In this document: piece by piece, positions 11,944 to 25,788 of the stretch
Layout: every line of letters begins with the position of its first letter
How positions within the stretch are numbered: position 1 is the stretch's first letter
Source: Thinopyrum elongatum
Taxonomy: Eukaryota > Streptophyta > Magnoliopsida > Poales > Poaceae
DNA: 64,000 nucleotides
Assembly (NCBI GenBank): GCA_011799875.1
Contig: CM022298.1
Coordinates: 264,795,757-264,859,756, forward strand
Reading direction: 5' to 3'
The notes under the pieces: model-generated
Databases searched by the model: none
Told to the model about the DNA's origin: nothing
What the model saw: the letters and a program-made list of their open reading frames with translations, nothing else
Position numbers and translations under genes: made by a program

Positions 11944-13301
11944 TGTGACGCCCCTGATTCAATCGTACACTAATCATGCACGCAAATGTGTACGATCAAG
12001 ATCAGGGACTCACTGGAAGATATCACAACACAACTCTAGACACAAATAAAATAATACAAGCTTCATATTACAATCCAGGGGCCTCGAGGGCTCGAATACA
12101 AAAGCTCGAATACAAACGAGTCAGCGGAAGCAACAATATCTGAGTACAGACATAAGTTAAACAAGTTTGCCTTAAGAAGGCTAGCACAAAAGTAACAACG
12201 ATTGAAAAGGCAAGGCCTCCTGCCTGGGAGCCTCCTAACTACTCCTGGTCGTCGGCGGCCTCCACGTAGTAGTAGGTACCCTCGGTGTAGTAGTAGTCGT
12301 CGTCGAAGGTGGCGCCTGGCTCTTGGGCTCCACCATCTAGTCGCAACAACCAGAAAGAAGAAAGAAGGGGAAAAGAGGTAGCAAAGAAACCGTGAGTACT
12401 CATCCAAAGTACTCGCAAGCAAGGATCTACACTACATATGCATCGGTATCAATGAAATGGGTAGTATCCGTGGACTGAACTGCAGAATGCCAGAAGAGAA
12501 GGGGAAAGCCTAGCCTATCGAAGACTAGCATCTTCAAGCATCTTGCAGCATCAGTAGAGATAAGAGTAGCATATTATAATATTAGTAAGTATGTTGTAAC
12601 ATCTCCCAGAGATCACTTCCTCGACTCACTGCGAGAAAGCAATCCCGGAGCCATCATTTCCATTTCATGCCTCAGCATCCAGTTCTAGTTGTATCGATCG
12701 GGATACAACTCCGAGCATCCGTTACCATGGACACGGCTATTCAAATAGATCAATCTTCCCTACAGGGGTGCACAAACTTACCCAACATGCTCGATCAACT
12801 CTGGTCGGACACACCATTAGGTCATGACCGGCCTCAGCCGATCAATACACCGCAGTCCTACCTAGGCTCAATAGAGAGGCCAGCACACCGGTCTACATCC
12901 TAAGCGCTCAAGGGTCTTGGGCCCATCGCCCTTCGCACTCCTGCATGTTGCATGGATGGCCAGGATCAGTCCTGGCTACCTCCTTATATAAGGCAGGTGC
13001 TTACGCGGGCCACCCGGGCACGTGCCGCTCCATTGCTGATGTCCGAAGAGCTTTCGTCTGATACATACGATGCAGAGTGCCCATACTTATTCCCGCATGG
13101 TGGTTAGTGCGAAAAGGCCAGAGGCCTACTCGGATCACATATCCAAATCGTTAGTGTCTTGGGAGCACGCGTTAACGATCAATGATCCACAATATCTGGT
13201 CCCGTCGCCCCATCTCACGGGCTTGCGACAAGGGCTAAGAATGCGCGGCCGCGCCGCGTGGAAAACTCGCGGGTATCCTTCATATCAACCCGACTACACA
13301 T
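11944..13301 (-). repeat. LARD 3' LTR (left), first part, up to the Gypsy insertion
   Basis: It matches 38268 to 39625 of the right LTR. In the first ~205 aligned bases I count 12 mismatches by eye, mostly transitions. The part ends with CACAT (13297-13301), the duplicated target of the Gypsy. Confidence 0.9.
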
Positions 13302-14770
13302 TGATGACCCACAAGTATAGGGGATCAATCATAGTCCTTTCGATAAGTAAGAGTGTCAAACCCAACAAGGAGCAAAAGGAAATGACAAGTGGTTTTCAGC
13401 AAGGTATTTTCTGCAAGCACTGAAATAGAAGGTAACAGATAGTTTGATGGCAAGATAATTTGTAACGAGCAAGTAACGGTAACGGTAAATACAGTGCAGC
13501 AAGGTAGCCTAATCCTTTTGTGGCAAAGGACAGGCCAAAATGGTCTCTTATGATAAGCAAAGCGTTCTTGAGGGTACACGGGAATTTCATCATATCACTT
13601 TAATCATGTTGGTTTGATTCATGTTCGTTACTTTGATAATTTGATATGTGGGTGGACCGGTGCTTAGGTGCTGTTCTTACTTGAACAAACCTCCTACTTA
13701 TGATTAACCCCCTCGCAAGCATCCGCAACTATGAGAAAAGTATTAAGATAAAATCTAACCATAGCATTAAACTTTTGGATCCAAATCAGTCCCTTACGAA
13801 ATAGCGCATAAACTAGGGTTTAAGCTTCTGTCACTCTAGTAACCCATCATCTAATAACTACTCCACAATGCATTCCCTTAGGCCCAAATATGGTGAAGTT
13901 CCATGTAGTCGACGTTCACATGACACCACTAAGGGAATCACAACATACATATCATCAAAATATCGAACACATATCAAGTTCACATGATTACTTGCAACAT
14001 GACTTCTCCCGTGACCTCAAGAACAAAAGTAACTACTCACAAATAATAATCATGCTCAAGGTCAGAGGGGTATTAAATAGCATAATGGATCTGAACATAT
14101 AGTCTTCCACCAAATAAACCATATAGTAATCAACACTACTAGTCACCCATAAGTACCAATCTAAGGTTCCGGTACAAAGATTGCACACAAGAGATGAACT
14201 AGGGTTTGAGATGAGATGGTGCTATTGAAGATGTTGATGGAGATGGCCCTCCCAAAGATGGGAGAGTTGTTGGTGATGACGATGCCGATGATTTCCCCCT
14301 CCGGGAGGGAAGTTCCCCCGGTAGAATCGCTCCGCCGGAGGGCAAAAGTGCTCCTGCCCAAGTTCCGCCTCGAGACGGTGGCGCTTCATCCCGAAAGTCC
14401 CCCTCCTGATTTTTTCTAGGTCAAAATGACCTATATACCAGAAGATGGGCACCGGAGGTGGGCCGAGGAGGGCGCGCCCAGGTGGGTTGTGCCCACCTGG
14501 TGGGCCTCCTCCAGTAGTTATTTGCTCCAGTATTTTTTATATATTTAAAATAATTCTTCGTAAATTTTTAGCTCATTTGGAGATGTGCAGAATAGGTAAC
14601 TCTAATGTAGCTTTTTTAGGTCCAGAATTCCAGCTGCCGGTATTCTCCCTCTTTGTGTAAACCTTGCATATTATGATAGAAAAGGCATTAGAATTACTCC
14701 CAAAAGCATTATTATGCATAGAAACATTATAAATAATAGTAGGAAAACATGATGCAAAATGGACATATCA
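13302..14770 (-). repeat. 3' LTR of the Athila-type Gypsy, 1469 bp
   Basis: On the plus strand it opens TGATGACCCACAAG and ends GGACATATCA. Its right two thirds match the 5' LTR fragment 29593-30527. By eye I count about 39 mismatches over roughly 930 bases, plus an extra 17-18 bp in the right copy near 29870-29890. Confidence 0.9.
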
Positions 14771-14783
14771 ACCCCCCAAGCTT
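14771..14783 (-). other. Polypurine tract of the Gypsy
   Basis: On the minus strand this reads a purine run ending GGGGGGT directly before the TG of the 3' LTR, the expected place. Confidence 0.8.
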
Positions 14784-16346
14784 AGACCTCGCTTGTCCTG
14801 AAGCGAAAAACCGAAATCGAAAAACATGTCCACATGCTTAGAGAGAGAGGTGTCGATAAAAACAAAATACGGACATAGAAGCATCATGCATATTATTATA
14901 ACAGCAAGGAACTTTAACATAAAGCTTTATTAAATAACTTTCATCATATAACTTCTCATGAACAAGTAACAATTCATCACAACATCGAAGTATAAAGCAT
15001 AAACCTTATTGAAAACCAAGAAACTATGTTCCCAGGCAACTTTGCAACTACAATTCATCATATTTTCAGGAAGGGTCACGTATCAGAGCCTTTAGGCAAG
15101 TTCACATACTCAACCATCATTTAATCTTCTATGATTGCTAACACTCATAGCGTACCCATGAACAAAAAGTTTCAACTGAACACATAGAAAGATAGGGGCT
15201 TATAGTTTCGCCTCCCAACGTATTCACCTCAAGGGTGATGTCAACAATAATAACTCATGCCCACTCATATCTAACTGGATATATGTGCCTAGATCTTTCC
15301 TCACCACATGATGCTTGCAAAAAGAGAAAATAAAAAGGAACAGGGGAGAATACTTTGACTCTTACATAAAAGTAAATGCATACAAGTAAAAGATAGGCCC
15401 TTCACAGAGGGAAGCAGGGGTTGTCATGCGCTTATTTGTTTGTATGCCAAATCCCTTAATGCAAAAGAACGTCACATTATATTGCCCCTTATGATAGCAA
15501 CCTTTATTATGCAGTCCTTCGCTTTTATTACTTTGCCATCAGAAGTTCGTACAACGCTTAGTTTTCTCTTACACTACATGATCCAACACATTTAGAAGCA
15601 ATTTTTATTGCCTTATTGCACCGATGACAACTTACTTGAAGGATCTTACTCAATCCATAGGTAGGTATGGTGGACTCTCAAAATAAGATTTTGGGTTAAG
15701 CGTTTTTGGATGCACAAGTAGTATCTCTACTTAGTGCGGAATTTTTGGCTAGAAAAGATATTGAGCAAGCACCACATGTTGAAGGATCTATGACAATATA
15801 ACTTCTATGTGAATATGAACAAACATAAATCATTACATTGTCTTCCTTGTCCAACGTCAACTATTTTGACACAAAATATTTAATGGGGGCTCACAATCAT
15901 AAAAGATGTCCAAGATAGTGTATTTGCATGTGAATCTTCTCTTCCCTTATTAATTCTTTCATGAGTTGCATCATTGACCAATGCTATGTTTGTCAATCTC
16001 CAACAAATTTTACCACTTATACTTTTCCTAATGTGATGTCATTACTTACCATAAGATTAGCATATGATATTTTTCATTTATTTTCCTTTCTTTTTATTGG
16101 AACAAAAGAGTAAAGAAAAAACACTCAAACTACTCTTTATTATATATCTCGCACACGATTACATAGATAAATCACTAAGCAAGCACTCGAAAAGAAAGGA
16201 TCGAACTAAACTTTTATTCAACTAAATCATAGGATAACTAAAGATCGAACTAAAATAGATGAAAGAAAAGATAGTGGTGGTGATACGATACCGGGGCACC
16301 TCCCCCAAGCTTGGCACAAGCCAAGGGGAGTGCCCATACCATGAAC
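14784..16346 (-). other. 3' non-coding region of the Gypsy
   Basis: About 1.5 kb, AT-rich, lies between the accessory ORF and the polypurine tract. I see no coding sense or RNA gene in it. A long non-coding 3' region is common in Athila-lineage elements. Confidence 0.6.
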
Positions 16347-16778
16347 TCAAGTTTCTTTTGTTGGAGAAGATGATGAAGGTGGTGGTGAAGTAGCTTCACA
16401 CTTCAGGCTCAGGAGGTTCTCCAATCTATGGATGATACTCCGGAGGGTGATGATATGCTCTTGCAACAGAATATTTTCATGAGTGAGATATTTATTTTGC
16501 ACACGAACCGTTTCAATGACCCTGAAAGCTTCAATTTCTGTAGGGGTAAGATAATCATAGTAATGCTGAAGGATGTCTTCTTCTTCTGCTGCTGAAACGG
16601 CCTGCCCTACTGCCGGAACTCGACCTCCCGTGGCTTCTTTGACCTTATCACCCTTGATGGTTTTCTCTGGTTCCTCTCTCTTTAGTTCCATCTTCATCAA
16701 CCAAGCATCTTCTTCTACTTTGTTGGAGGAGGGAGAAGACATGATGCCTGGCTTAACAGATCTGACAGAAAATAGCAA
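16347..16778 (-). CDS. Accessory ORF downstream of pol in the Gypsy, probable coiled coil
   Basis: An uninterrupted 143-residue frame on the same strand as pol. A likelier start is the internal Met at residue 13 (MSSPSSNKVEEDAWL), because the first 12 residues look like upstream read-through. The centre is charged (KMELKREEPEK). Residues about 75-125 form an amphipathic heptad-like helix rich in I, L, E, R and H, followed by a Ser/Pro tail. It occupies the env-like slot 3' of integrase in Athila-lineage elements, but I see no signal peptide or membrane segment, so an envelope role is not supported. It is intact although the neighbouring pol is broken, which may be chance given its short length. 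Confidence 0.5.
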   Translation of the reverse strand: MLFSVRSVKPGIMSSPSSNKVEEDAWLMKMELKREEPEKTIKGDKVKEATGGRVPAVGQAVSAAEEEDILQHYYDYLTPTEIEAFRVIETVRVQNKYLTHENILLQEHIITLRSIIHRLENLLSLKCEATSPPPSSSSPTKET

Positions 16779-17087
16779 GAAAGAAGAACAGAAGATTTCT
16801 CCGCGATACGATGGTCAATACGTTCGAGGGGTATATAAAGATTTTTTTTTATCTTGGGAAACAAGTAAACGGGAGGAAAATAGAGTCAGGAAGGTTCCCG
16901 AGGTGGGCATAACCCACCTGGGCGCGCCAGGGGGCCCAGGCGCGCCCTGGTGTCTTGTGTCCCCCTCGGTTGCCTTCCTAGTTGTTTCATATTTTCCTAA
17001 TTTATGTAATATTCCAAAACTGACAGAAAATAGTTTTGCGGATTTTTCAGAGTCCATTTACTTACCGTATCACGTACCTCCTCTTTT

Positions 17088-20000
17088 TTAGTATTCTGGA
17101 GTGTTCCGGAAGGCCTCTTTTATGTGTTCCTCCAGTGTCATGGTTTGAATAATATTGCTTTCAACATTAATAGGCGTACCTGAGATATAGTGTTTAATTC
17201 TTTGCCCATTGACCACCTTCGGGTTAGTACCTTCGGCATTATTTATTTCAATAGCTCCAGAGTGGTAAACCTCCTCGATGATATATGGTCCTTCCCATTT
17301 AGAGAGAAGTTTTCCTGCAAAGAATCTAAAACGAGAGTTGTACAAAAGAACATATTCTCCAACTTTGAATTCCCGCTTTTGGATTCTTTTCTCATGCCAT
17401 CGTTTAACTTTTTCTTTAAATAACTTGGCATTCTCATAAGCTTGGGTTCTCCATTCATCTAATGAGCTAATATCAAATAACCTCTTTTTACCGGCAAGTT
17501 TAAAATCATAGTTGAGTTCTTTAATTGCCCAATATGCTTTGTGTTCTAACTCTAGAGGCAAATGACAAGCTTTTCCGTAAACCATTTTATAGGGAGACAT
17601 ACCCATAGGATTTTTATATGCTGTTCTGTAGGCCCAAAGTGCATCATCCAATTTCTTAGACCAATTCTTTCAGGACCTATTAACGGTTTTTTGTAATATT
17701 AGTTTTATTTCTCTATTGCTAAGTTCAACTTGACCACTAGATTGAGGATGATAGGGTGATGCAATTCTATGGTTAACATCATATTTAGCAAGCATTTTAC
17801 GGAAAGCACCATGAATAAAGTGTGAACCACCATCAGTCATTAAATATCTAGGGACTCCAAACCTCGAGAAAATAACTTCTTTAAGCATTTTGATGGAAGT
17901 GTTATGATCAGCACTACTAGTTGGAATAGCTTCTACCCACTTAGTAACGTAATCAACAGCAACCAAAATATGTGTATACCCATTAGAGGAAGGAAAAGGT
18001 CCCATATAATCAAAACCCCAAACATCAAATGGTTCAACAACAAGTGAATAATTCATAGGCATTTCTTGACGCTTACCGATATTACCAATTCGTTGACATT
18101 CATCACAAGATAAAACAAACTTACAGGCATCCTTGAAGAGAGTAGGCCAATAAAAACCAGATTGCTGTGAGCAGTTCTATCTCCCGCATGATGCCCTCCA
18201 TAAGCTTCGGAGTGACATTTCTGTAGGATTTGTTCATGTTCATGCTCAGGTACAAAACGTCTAATAATACCATCTACTCCTTCTTTATAAATATGTGGGT
18301 CATCCCAAAAGTAATGTCTTAAATCATAGAAGAATTTTTTTCTTTTGTTGGTATGTGAAACTAGGTGGTATGTATTTAGCAACAATATAGTTAGCATAGT
18401 CAGCATACCAAGGAGTATTATGAGAAACATTTATTGCAGCTAGTTGTTCATCAGGAAAAGTATCATCAATAGGTAGTGGGTCATCAAGGATATTCTCTAA
18501 CCTAGATAAGTTATCAACTACGAGGTTCTCAGCTCCTTTTCTATCAGTTATATGTAAATCAAATTCTTGTAGCAAGAGAACCCACCTAAGGAGTCTAGGT
18601 TTAGCATCTTTCTTTTCCATAAGATATTTAATAGCAGCATGATCGGTGTGAACAATTACTTTGGAATCAAGAATGTAAGATCTGAATTTATCACAAGCAA
18701 ACACAACTGCTAAAAATTCTTTTTCAGTAGTAGCATAATTTCTTTGGGCACTGTCTAGAGTTTTGCTAGCATAATGAATAAAATTTAATTTCTTATCAAC
18801 TCTTTGTCCTAGAACAGCACCAACAGCATAATCACTAGCATCACACATAATTTCAAAAGGCAAGTTCCAATCAGGTGGTTGAACAATAGGTGCAGAAGTT
18901 AAGGTTTTCTTAAGTGTTTCAAAGGCTTCTACACAATCATCATCAAAAATAAATGGAACATCCTTTTGTAAAAGATTTGTAAGAGGCCTAGAAAGTTTAG
19001 AGAAGTCTTTAATAAACCTCCTATAGAAACCAGCATGACCAAGGAAACTACAAATACCTTTAATATCTTTAGGACATGGCATTTTCTCAATTGCATCAAC
19101 TTTATCTTGGTCCACCTCAATACCTCGTTCAGAAATTTTATGCCCCAAGACAGTACCTTCATTAACCATAAAGTGGCACTTCTCCCAATTCTAGACAAGG
19201 TTAGTTTGCTCACATCTCTGCAAAACTCAATCAAGGTTGCTCAAGCAATCATCGAAATAAGTTCCATAAACAGAAAAATCATCCATGAAAACCTCAACAA
19301 TCCTTTCATAAAAGTCAGAGAATATAGCAGTCATACATCTTTGAAAAGTAGAAGGTGTATTGCATAAACCAAAAGGCATACGTCTATAAGCATAAGTTCC
19401 AAATGGGCAAGTAAAAGTGGTTTTCTCTTGATCGGGTTGTGAAACAGGTATTTGAGAAAAACCAGAATATCCATCAAGAAAACAAAAGTGTGTGTGCTTA
19501 GATAATCTTTCCAACATTTGATCAATAAAAGGTAAAGGGTAATGATCTTTTCTAGTTGGTTTATTTAATTTTCTAAAATCAATTACCATTCTATAGCCAG
19601 TAACAATTCTTTGTGGAATGAGTTCATTTTTATCATTAGGAACAACGGTAATACCTCCCTTCTTAGGGACACAATGAATGGGGCTTACCCATCTACTATC
19701 AGCTATGGGATAAATTATACCTGCTTCCAGAAGCTTTAATATTTCAGTTCTTACCACTTCTTTCATCTTAGGATTCAAATGTCGTTGATGATCAACAACG
19801 GGTTTGGCATCTGGTTCCATATTAATCTTGTGCTGACAGAGAGTGGGACTAATTCCCTTAAGATCATCAAGAATATATCCAATAGCGGCACGGTGCTTCT
19901 TCAGAATTTTTAATAGTCTTTCTTCTTCATGCTTTGAAAGGTTAGCACTAATAATAACATGATATATCTTTTTATCATCGAGATAAGCATATTTCAAAGT

Positions 20001-21741
20001 GTCAGGCAATTATTTTAATTCAAACACAGGATCACCTTTAGGTGGAGGAGGACCTCCTAGAGTTTCAATAGGCAAATTGTGTTTGAGCAGAGGTCTTTGT
20101 TCAGAGAAAAAATTATCTATTTCATTTCTTTCATGCATATGCATATCATTTTCATGGTCTAGCAAATATTGTTCTAGTGGATTAGTAGGAGGCACGACAA
20201 TAGAAGCAAGATCAATTATTTCATCTTTACTAGGTAATTCTTTCTTATGAGGTTGTCTATTAAACTTGGAAAAATTAAATTCATGAGACTCATCACCAAA
20301 GCTAACACTGACAGTTTGTTTATGACAATCTATAGTGGCATTGATAGTGTTCAAGAAAGGTCTACCAAGGATAATGGGGCAGAAGTCATTTTGTGGGTAA
20401 CCAAGAACTAGAAAATCAGTAGGATATTTTATTTTCCCACACAAGACTTCAACATCTCTAACAATCCCAAGTGGTGTGATGGTGTCTCTATTAGCAAGTT
20501 TAATAGTGACATCTATGTCTTCTATTTCAGCGGGTGCTATGTCATTCATAATTTCTTGGTATAAGGTACAAGGAATAGCACTCACGCTAGCACCTAAATC
20601 ACATAAACCATGATAATAATGATATCCTATTTTAACTGAGACAACAGGCATGCCAACAACAGGTCTATGTTTATCTTTTTCATCGGGTTTGGCAATTCTA
20701 GCAGCTTCATCACAGAAGTAAATAACATGCCCGTCAATATTTTCTACCAGGAGATCTTTAACCATAGCAACACTAGGTTCTACTTTAATTTGTTCAGCAG
20801 GTTTAGGTGCTCTAATATTACTTTTGTGAACCACAGTTGAAACCTTAGCATCTTCCTTTATCCTAACAGGGAAAGGTGGTTTTTTAGTAAAAGCAGTAGG
20901 CACAACTGGATCAACATTGTAAATAATAGTTTCATCTTTAGCTATGTCGGGTTGTTTAATTTCTTCTTTGATAAGGGGATGATATTTAAACCACTTCTCC
21001 TTAGGGAGATCAACATGAGTAGCAAATGATTCATAAAAATAGGCTACTATCTTAGAGTCAAGTCTATATTTAGTGCTAAACTTGTGAAAAGCATCGGTAT
21101 TCATAAAAGTTTTAACACACTCAAATTCAAGCTTAATACCTGGCGCTTTACCTTTGTCGAGTTCCCAATCTTCAGAGTTGCGTTTAATTCTTTCTAAAAG
21201 ATCCCACCTGAATTCAATAGTCTTCTTTATAAAAGAACCAGTACAAGAAGTATCGAGCATGGATTGATCATCACGAGAAAGCCAAGCATAAAAATTCTGA
21301 ATGATAATTTCTCTAGAGAGCTCATGATTGGGGCATGAATATAACATTAACTTCAGCCTCCCCCAAGCTAGAGTGATACTTTCTCCTTCACGAGGCCAAA
21401 AATTATATATATAATTCCGATCATGATGAACTAGATGCATAGGATAATTTTTTTGGTGAAATTCCAACTTCAATCGATTCCAATTCCAAGATCCAGTATC
21501 ATCGCATAGCCTATACCATGTCAGTGCTTTTCCCTTCAAAGATAAAGGGAAAACCTTCTTCTTATCGTCATCTTCGGATAAACCTGCAAGCTTAAATAAT
21601 CCACAAATTTCATCCACATATATCAAGTGCATATCAGGATGTTCAGTTCCATCTCCTGCATAAGGATTAGCTAGCAGTTGTTCTATCATACCCGAAGGAA
21701 TTTCATAACCAATATTTTCAGTAGGTGCAGTAGGTTGAGGG
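17088..21741 (-). pseudogene. gag-pol polyprotein remnant of the Athila-type Gypsy
   Basis: Read leftwards from 21741, the frame opens mid-gag ('ENIGYEIPSGMIEQLL') at the Copia junction. Order: gag (to ~21050), aspartic protease near 20600 with 'CDLGASVSAIP', reverse transcriptase 20009-19227 with 'FMDDFSVYG', RNase H 19169-18430 with '[13 protein letters not shown]' and '[10 protein letters not shown]', a frameshifted integrase zinc region 18430-18070, integrase core 18062-17670 with Asp in 'FDYMGPF', Asp in 'LMTDGG' and Glu in '[10 protein letters not shown]', and integrase tail 17651-17088. Breaks: in-frame TAA between protease and reverse transcriptase at 20010, a lesion between 19227 and 19170, a frameshift near 18300-18070, and an in-frame TGA near 17670. 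The sense is otherwise well kept, as in a moderately recent insertion. Confidence 0.9.
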
Positions 21742-23515
21742 TGAAGGAAATATGCCCTAGAGGCAATAATAAAGTTGTTATTTTATATTTCCTTATTCAT
21801 GATAAAGGTTTATTATTCATGCTAGAATTGTATTGGTCGGAAACCTAAATACATGTGTGAGTACATAAACAAACACCGTGTCCCTAGTGAGCCTCTACTT
21901 GACTAGCAAGTTGATCAAAGATGGTTATGGTTTCCTAACCATGGACATGAGTTGTCATTTGATAACGGGATCACATCATTAGGAGAATGATGTGATGGAC
22001 GAGACCCATCCATTAACTTAGCATAATGATCGTTCAGTTTTATTGCTATTGCTTTCTTCATGTCAAATACATATTCCTTCGACTATGAGATTATGCAACT
22101 CCCGGATACCGAAGGAATGCCTTGTGTGCTATCAAACATCACAACATAACTGGGTGATTATAAAGATGCTCTACAGGTATCTCCGAAGGTATTTGTTGAG
22201 TTGGCACAGATCGAGATTAGGTTTTGTCACTCCGAGTATGGGAGAGGTATCTCTGGGCCTCTCGGTAATACACATCATAAGCTTGCAAGCAAACAACTAA
22301 GGAGTTAGTCACGAGGTGATGTATTATGGAATGAGTAAAGAAACTTGCCGGTAACGAGATTGACCTAGGTATGAAGATACCGACGATCGAATCTCGGGCA
22401 AGTAACATACCGATGGACAAAGGGAATTACATATGTTGTCATAACGGTTCGACCGATAAAGATCTTCGTAGAATATGTAGGAGCCAATATGGGCATCCAG
22501 GTTCAGCTATTGGTTATTGACTGGAGAGATGTCTCGGTCATGTCTACATAGTTCTCGAACCCGTAGGGTCTGCACGCTTAAACGTTCGACGACAATATAG
22601 TATTATATGAGTTATGTGATTTGGTGACCGAATGTTGTTTGGAGTCCTGGATGAGATCATGGACATGACGAGGAGTCTCAAAATGGTCGAGAGGTAAAGA
22701 TTGATATATATATAGGACGATGGTATTCGGACACCGAAAGTGTTTCGGGGGGTACCGGGTACTTATCGGGTCACCGGAAGGGGTTCCGGGCACCCCCGGC
22801 AAAAGATATGGGCCTTATGGGCCAAGAGGGGAAACACACCAGCCACAAGGGGCTGGTGCGCCTCCCATATGGGCCGACCTAAGGAGGAGAAGGAAAGGGG
22901 AGAAGGGAAAGGTAAGTGTGGATTAGGATTCCCACTTCCTTCCGTCTCCCCCCTCTTACCTTCCCCCTCCGACAAACATGGCAGGTGGGGCGCGGCCAAG
23001 GGCAGGAGCCCAAGTAGGATTTAGACCTACTTGGGGCGCCCCTTGGCCTCTCCCCTCTCCCTCCCACCTATATATATGAAGAGGGGGGGGGGGGGGTGCC
23101 TAGCACACCCCAGGCAATTGCCTAGCCATGTGCGGCGCCCCCCTCCACCGTTTACACCCCCGGTCATATTTTCGTAGTGCTTAGGTGAAGCCCTGTGGAG
23201 ATCACTTCACCATCACCGTCACCACGCCGTCGTGCTGACGGAACTCATCTACCACCTCAATGTCTTGCTGGATCAAGAAGGCGAGGGACTTCACCGAGAT
23301 GAACGTGTGCAGAACGCGGAGGTGACGTGCGTTCGGTACTTGATCGGTTGAAGCACGAAGAAGTTCGACTACATCCACCGCGTTGTGAAACGCTTCCGCT
23401 TACGGTCTACAATGTTACGTAGACACACTCTCCCCCTCGTTGCTATGCATCTCCATGGATAGATCATTGCGTGTGCGTAGAATTATTTTTGTTTTCCATG
23501 CAACGATTCCCAACA
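21742..23515 (+). repeat. 5' LTR of Copia C, 1774 bp
   Basis: Starts TGAAGGAAATATGCCCTAGA and ends CCCAACA, directly before the primer site. It holds a TATA-like element at 23069-23077 followed by a run of 14 G at 23083-23096. Over its first ~280 bases it differs from the 3' LTR at about 12 positions by eye. Confidence 0.9.
23069..23077 (+). promoter_or_regulatory. Likely LTR TATA box of Copia C
   Basis: 'tatatatat' lies about 440 bp before the LTR end, matching the position of the corresponding element in the LTR at 3526-5360. Confidence 0.5.
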
Positions 23516-23516
23516 G

Positions 23517-23530
23517 TGGCATCATGAGCC
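23517..23530 (+). other. Primer-binding site of Copia C, mutated
   Basis: TGGCATCATGAGCC is the iMet site TGGTATCAGAGCC with a substitution and an inserted base, one base after the LTR. The lesions suggest it no longer primes well. Confidence 0.8.
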
Positions 23531-24768
23531 AGGTCAATGCGTAGATGATATGCATGAGTAGAACACAAAGAAGTTTTGGGTGGTGATGTTCATACTGCTT
23601 ACCACCAACGTCTTATTTTGATTCGGCGGCATTGTAGGATGAAGCGGCCCGGACCAACCTTACATGTCCACGTACATGAGACCGGTTCCACTGACTGACA
23701 TGCAACTAGTTTTGCATAAAGGTGGCTGGCGGGTGTCTGTTTCTCCTACTTTAGTTGAATCGAATTTGACTGCAGCCAGTCCTTGAAGAAGGTTAAAACA
23801 ACAAACTTGATAATTCACCGTTGTGGTTTTTGCCGTAGGTAAGAACGGTTCTTGCTAGAAACCCGTAGCAGCCACGTAAAACTTGCAACAACAAAGTAGA
23901 GGACGTCTAACTTGTTTTTAGGGTATGTTGTGATGTGATATGGTCAAGACATGATGTGATATACGTTATTGTATGAGATGATCATGTTTTGTAATTTATC
24001 GGCAACCGGTAGGAGCCTTATGGTTGTCTCTTTATTGTATGAAATGCAAATGCCATGTAATTGCTTTACTTTATCGCTATGCGTTAGCAATAGTTGGCGA
24101 GATGACCACGACGCAACGATGGAGATCAAGGTGTCGAGCCAGTGACGATGGAGATCATGACGATGCTTTGGAGATGGAGATCAAAAGCACGTGATGATGA
24201 TGGCCATATCATGTCACATATTTTCATTGCATGTGATGTTTATCTTTTATGCATCTTAATTTGCTTAGAACGATGGTAGCATTATAAGATGATCCCTTCA
24301 CTAAATTTCAAGATATAAGTGTTCTCCCGGAGTATGCACCCTTACGAAAGTTCGTCGTTTCGAGACACCATGTGATGATGGGTGTGATAGACTCTACGTT
24401 CACATACAATGGGTGTAAGACAGTTTTACACATGCAGAATACTTGGATTAAACTTGACGAGCCTAGCATGTACAGACATGGTCTCGGAACACTGGAGACC
24501 GAAAGGTCGAATGTGAGTCATATAGTAGATATGATCAACATAGAGATGTTCACCATTGATGACTACCCCATCTCACGTGATGATCGGACATGGGTTAGTT
24601 GATTTGGATCACGTATCACTTAGATAACTTGAGGGATGTTTATTTAAGTGGGAGTTCATTAGTAATTTGATTAATTGAACTTAATTTATCATGAACTTAA
24701 TCTTGATAGTTTTGCATATCTATGTTGTAGATCAATAGCTCACGATATAGCTCCTATATATTTTTGAT
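23531..24768 (+). other. Untranslated leader of Copia C
   Basis: About 1.2 kb between primer site and gag start, without a supported gene. Short frames here are not family-like. Confidence 0.6.
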
Positions 24769-25788
24769 ATGTTCCTAGAGAAAACTAAGTTGAAAGATGA
24801 TAGTAGCAATGATGTGGACTGGGTCCGTGATCTGAGGATTATCCTCATTGCTGCACAGAAGAATTATGTCCTTGATGCACCGCTAGGTGACAAACCTGTT
24901 GCAGGAGAAGATGCAGACGTTATGAATGTTTTGTAAGCTCGATCTGATGACTACTCTATAGTTCAGTGTGCCATGCTTTACGGCTTAGAACCGGGACTTC
25001 AAAGACATTCTGAATGTCATGGAGCATATGAGATGTTCCAAGAGTTGAAGTCAATATTTCAAGTAAATGCCCGGGTTGAAAGATATGAAGTCTCCAACAA
25101 GTTCTATAGCTGCAAGATGGAGGAGAACAGTTCTGTCAGTGAACACATACTCAGAATGTCTAGGTATTATAATCACTTGACTCAGCTGGGAGTTGATCTT
25201 CCAGTTGATTTTGTCATTGACAGAGTTCTTCAATCACTACCACCAAGCTACAAAGGCTTCATGATGAACTATAATATGCAAGGGATGAACAAAACAATTC
25301 CCGAGCTCTTCGCAATGCTTAAAGCCGCGGAGGTAGAAATCAAGAAGGAGCATCAAGTGTTGATGGTTAACAAGACCACTAGTTTCAAGAAAAAGGGCAA
25401 GGGAAAGAAAGGGAACTTCAAGAAGAATGGCAAGCAAGTTGCCACTCCCGGGAAGAAGCCCAAAGTTGGACCCAAGCCTGAAACTTAGTGCTTCTACTGC
25501 AAAGGAAATGGTCACTGGAAGCGGAACTGCCCCAAAAACTTGGCGGATAAGAAGGATGGCAAAGTGAACAAAGGTATATTTGATATACATGTTATTGATG
25601 TGTACTTTACTAGTGTTCATAGTAGCCCCTGGGTATTTGATACCGGTTCAGTTGCTAAGATTTGTTACTCGAAACAGGAGTTGCAAAATGAACAGAGACT
25701 AGTTAAGGGCGAGGTGATGATGCGTGTTGGAAGTGATTCCAAGGTTGATAAGATCACCATCGCAGACTCCCTTTACCTTCGAGATTAG
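24769..25788 (+). pseudogene. gag and protease of Copia C with three in-frame stops
   Basis: The chosen start ATG at 24769 gives MFLEKTKLKDDSSNDVDWVR, typical for this gag. The same frame carries TAA at 24934, TAG at 25486 and a final TAG at 25786. Residues after the second stop form an intact zinc knuckle (CFYCKGNGHWKRNC, CX2CX4HX4C) preceded by a lysine-rich RNA-binding tail. The aspartic protease follows with 'WVFDTGS'. Shortly before 25788 the sense shifts into another frame and continues as the pol segment. Confidence 0.88.
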
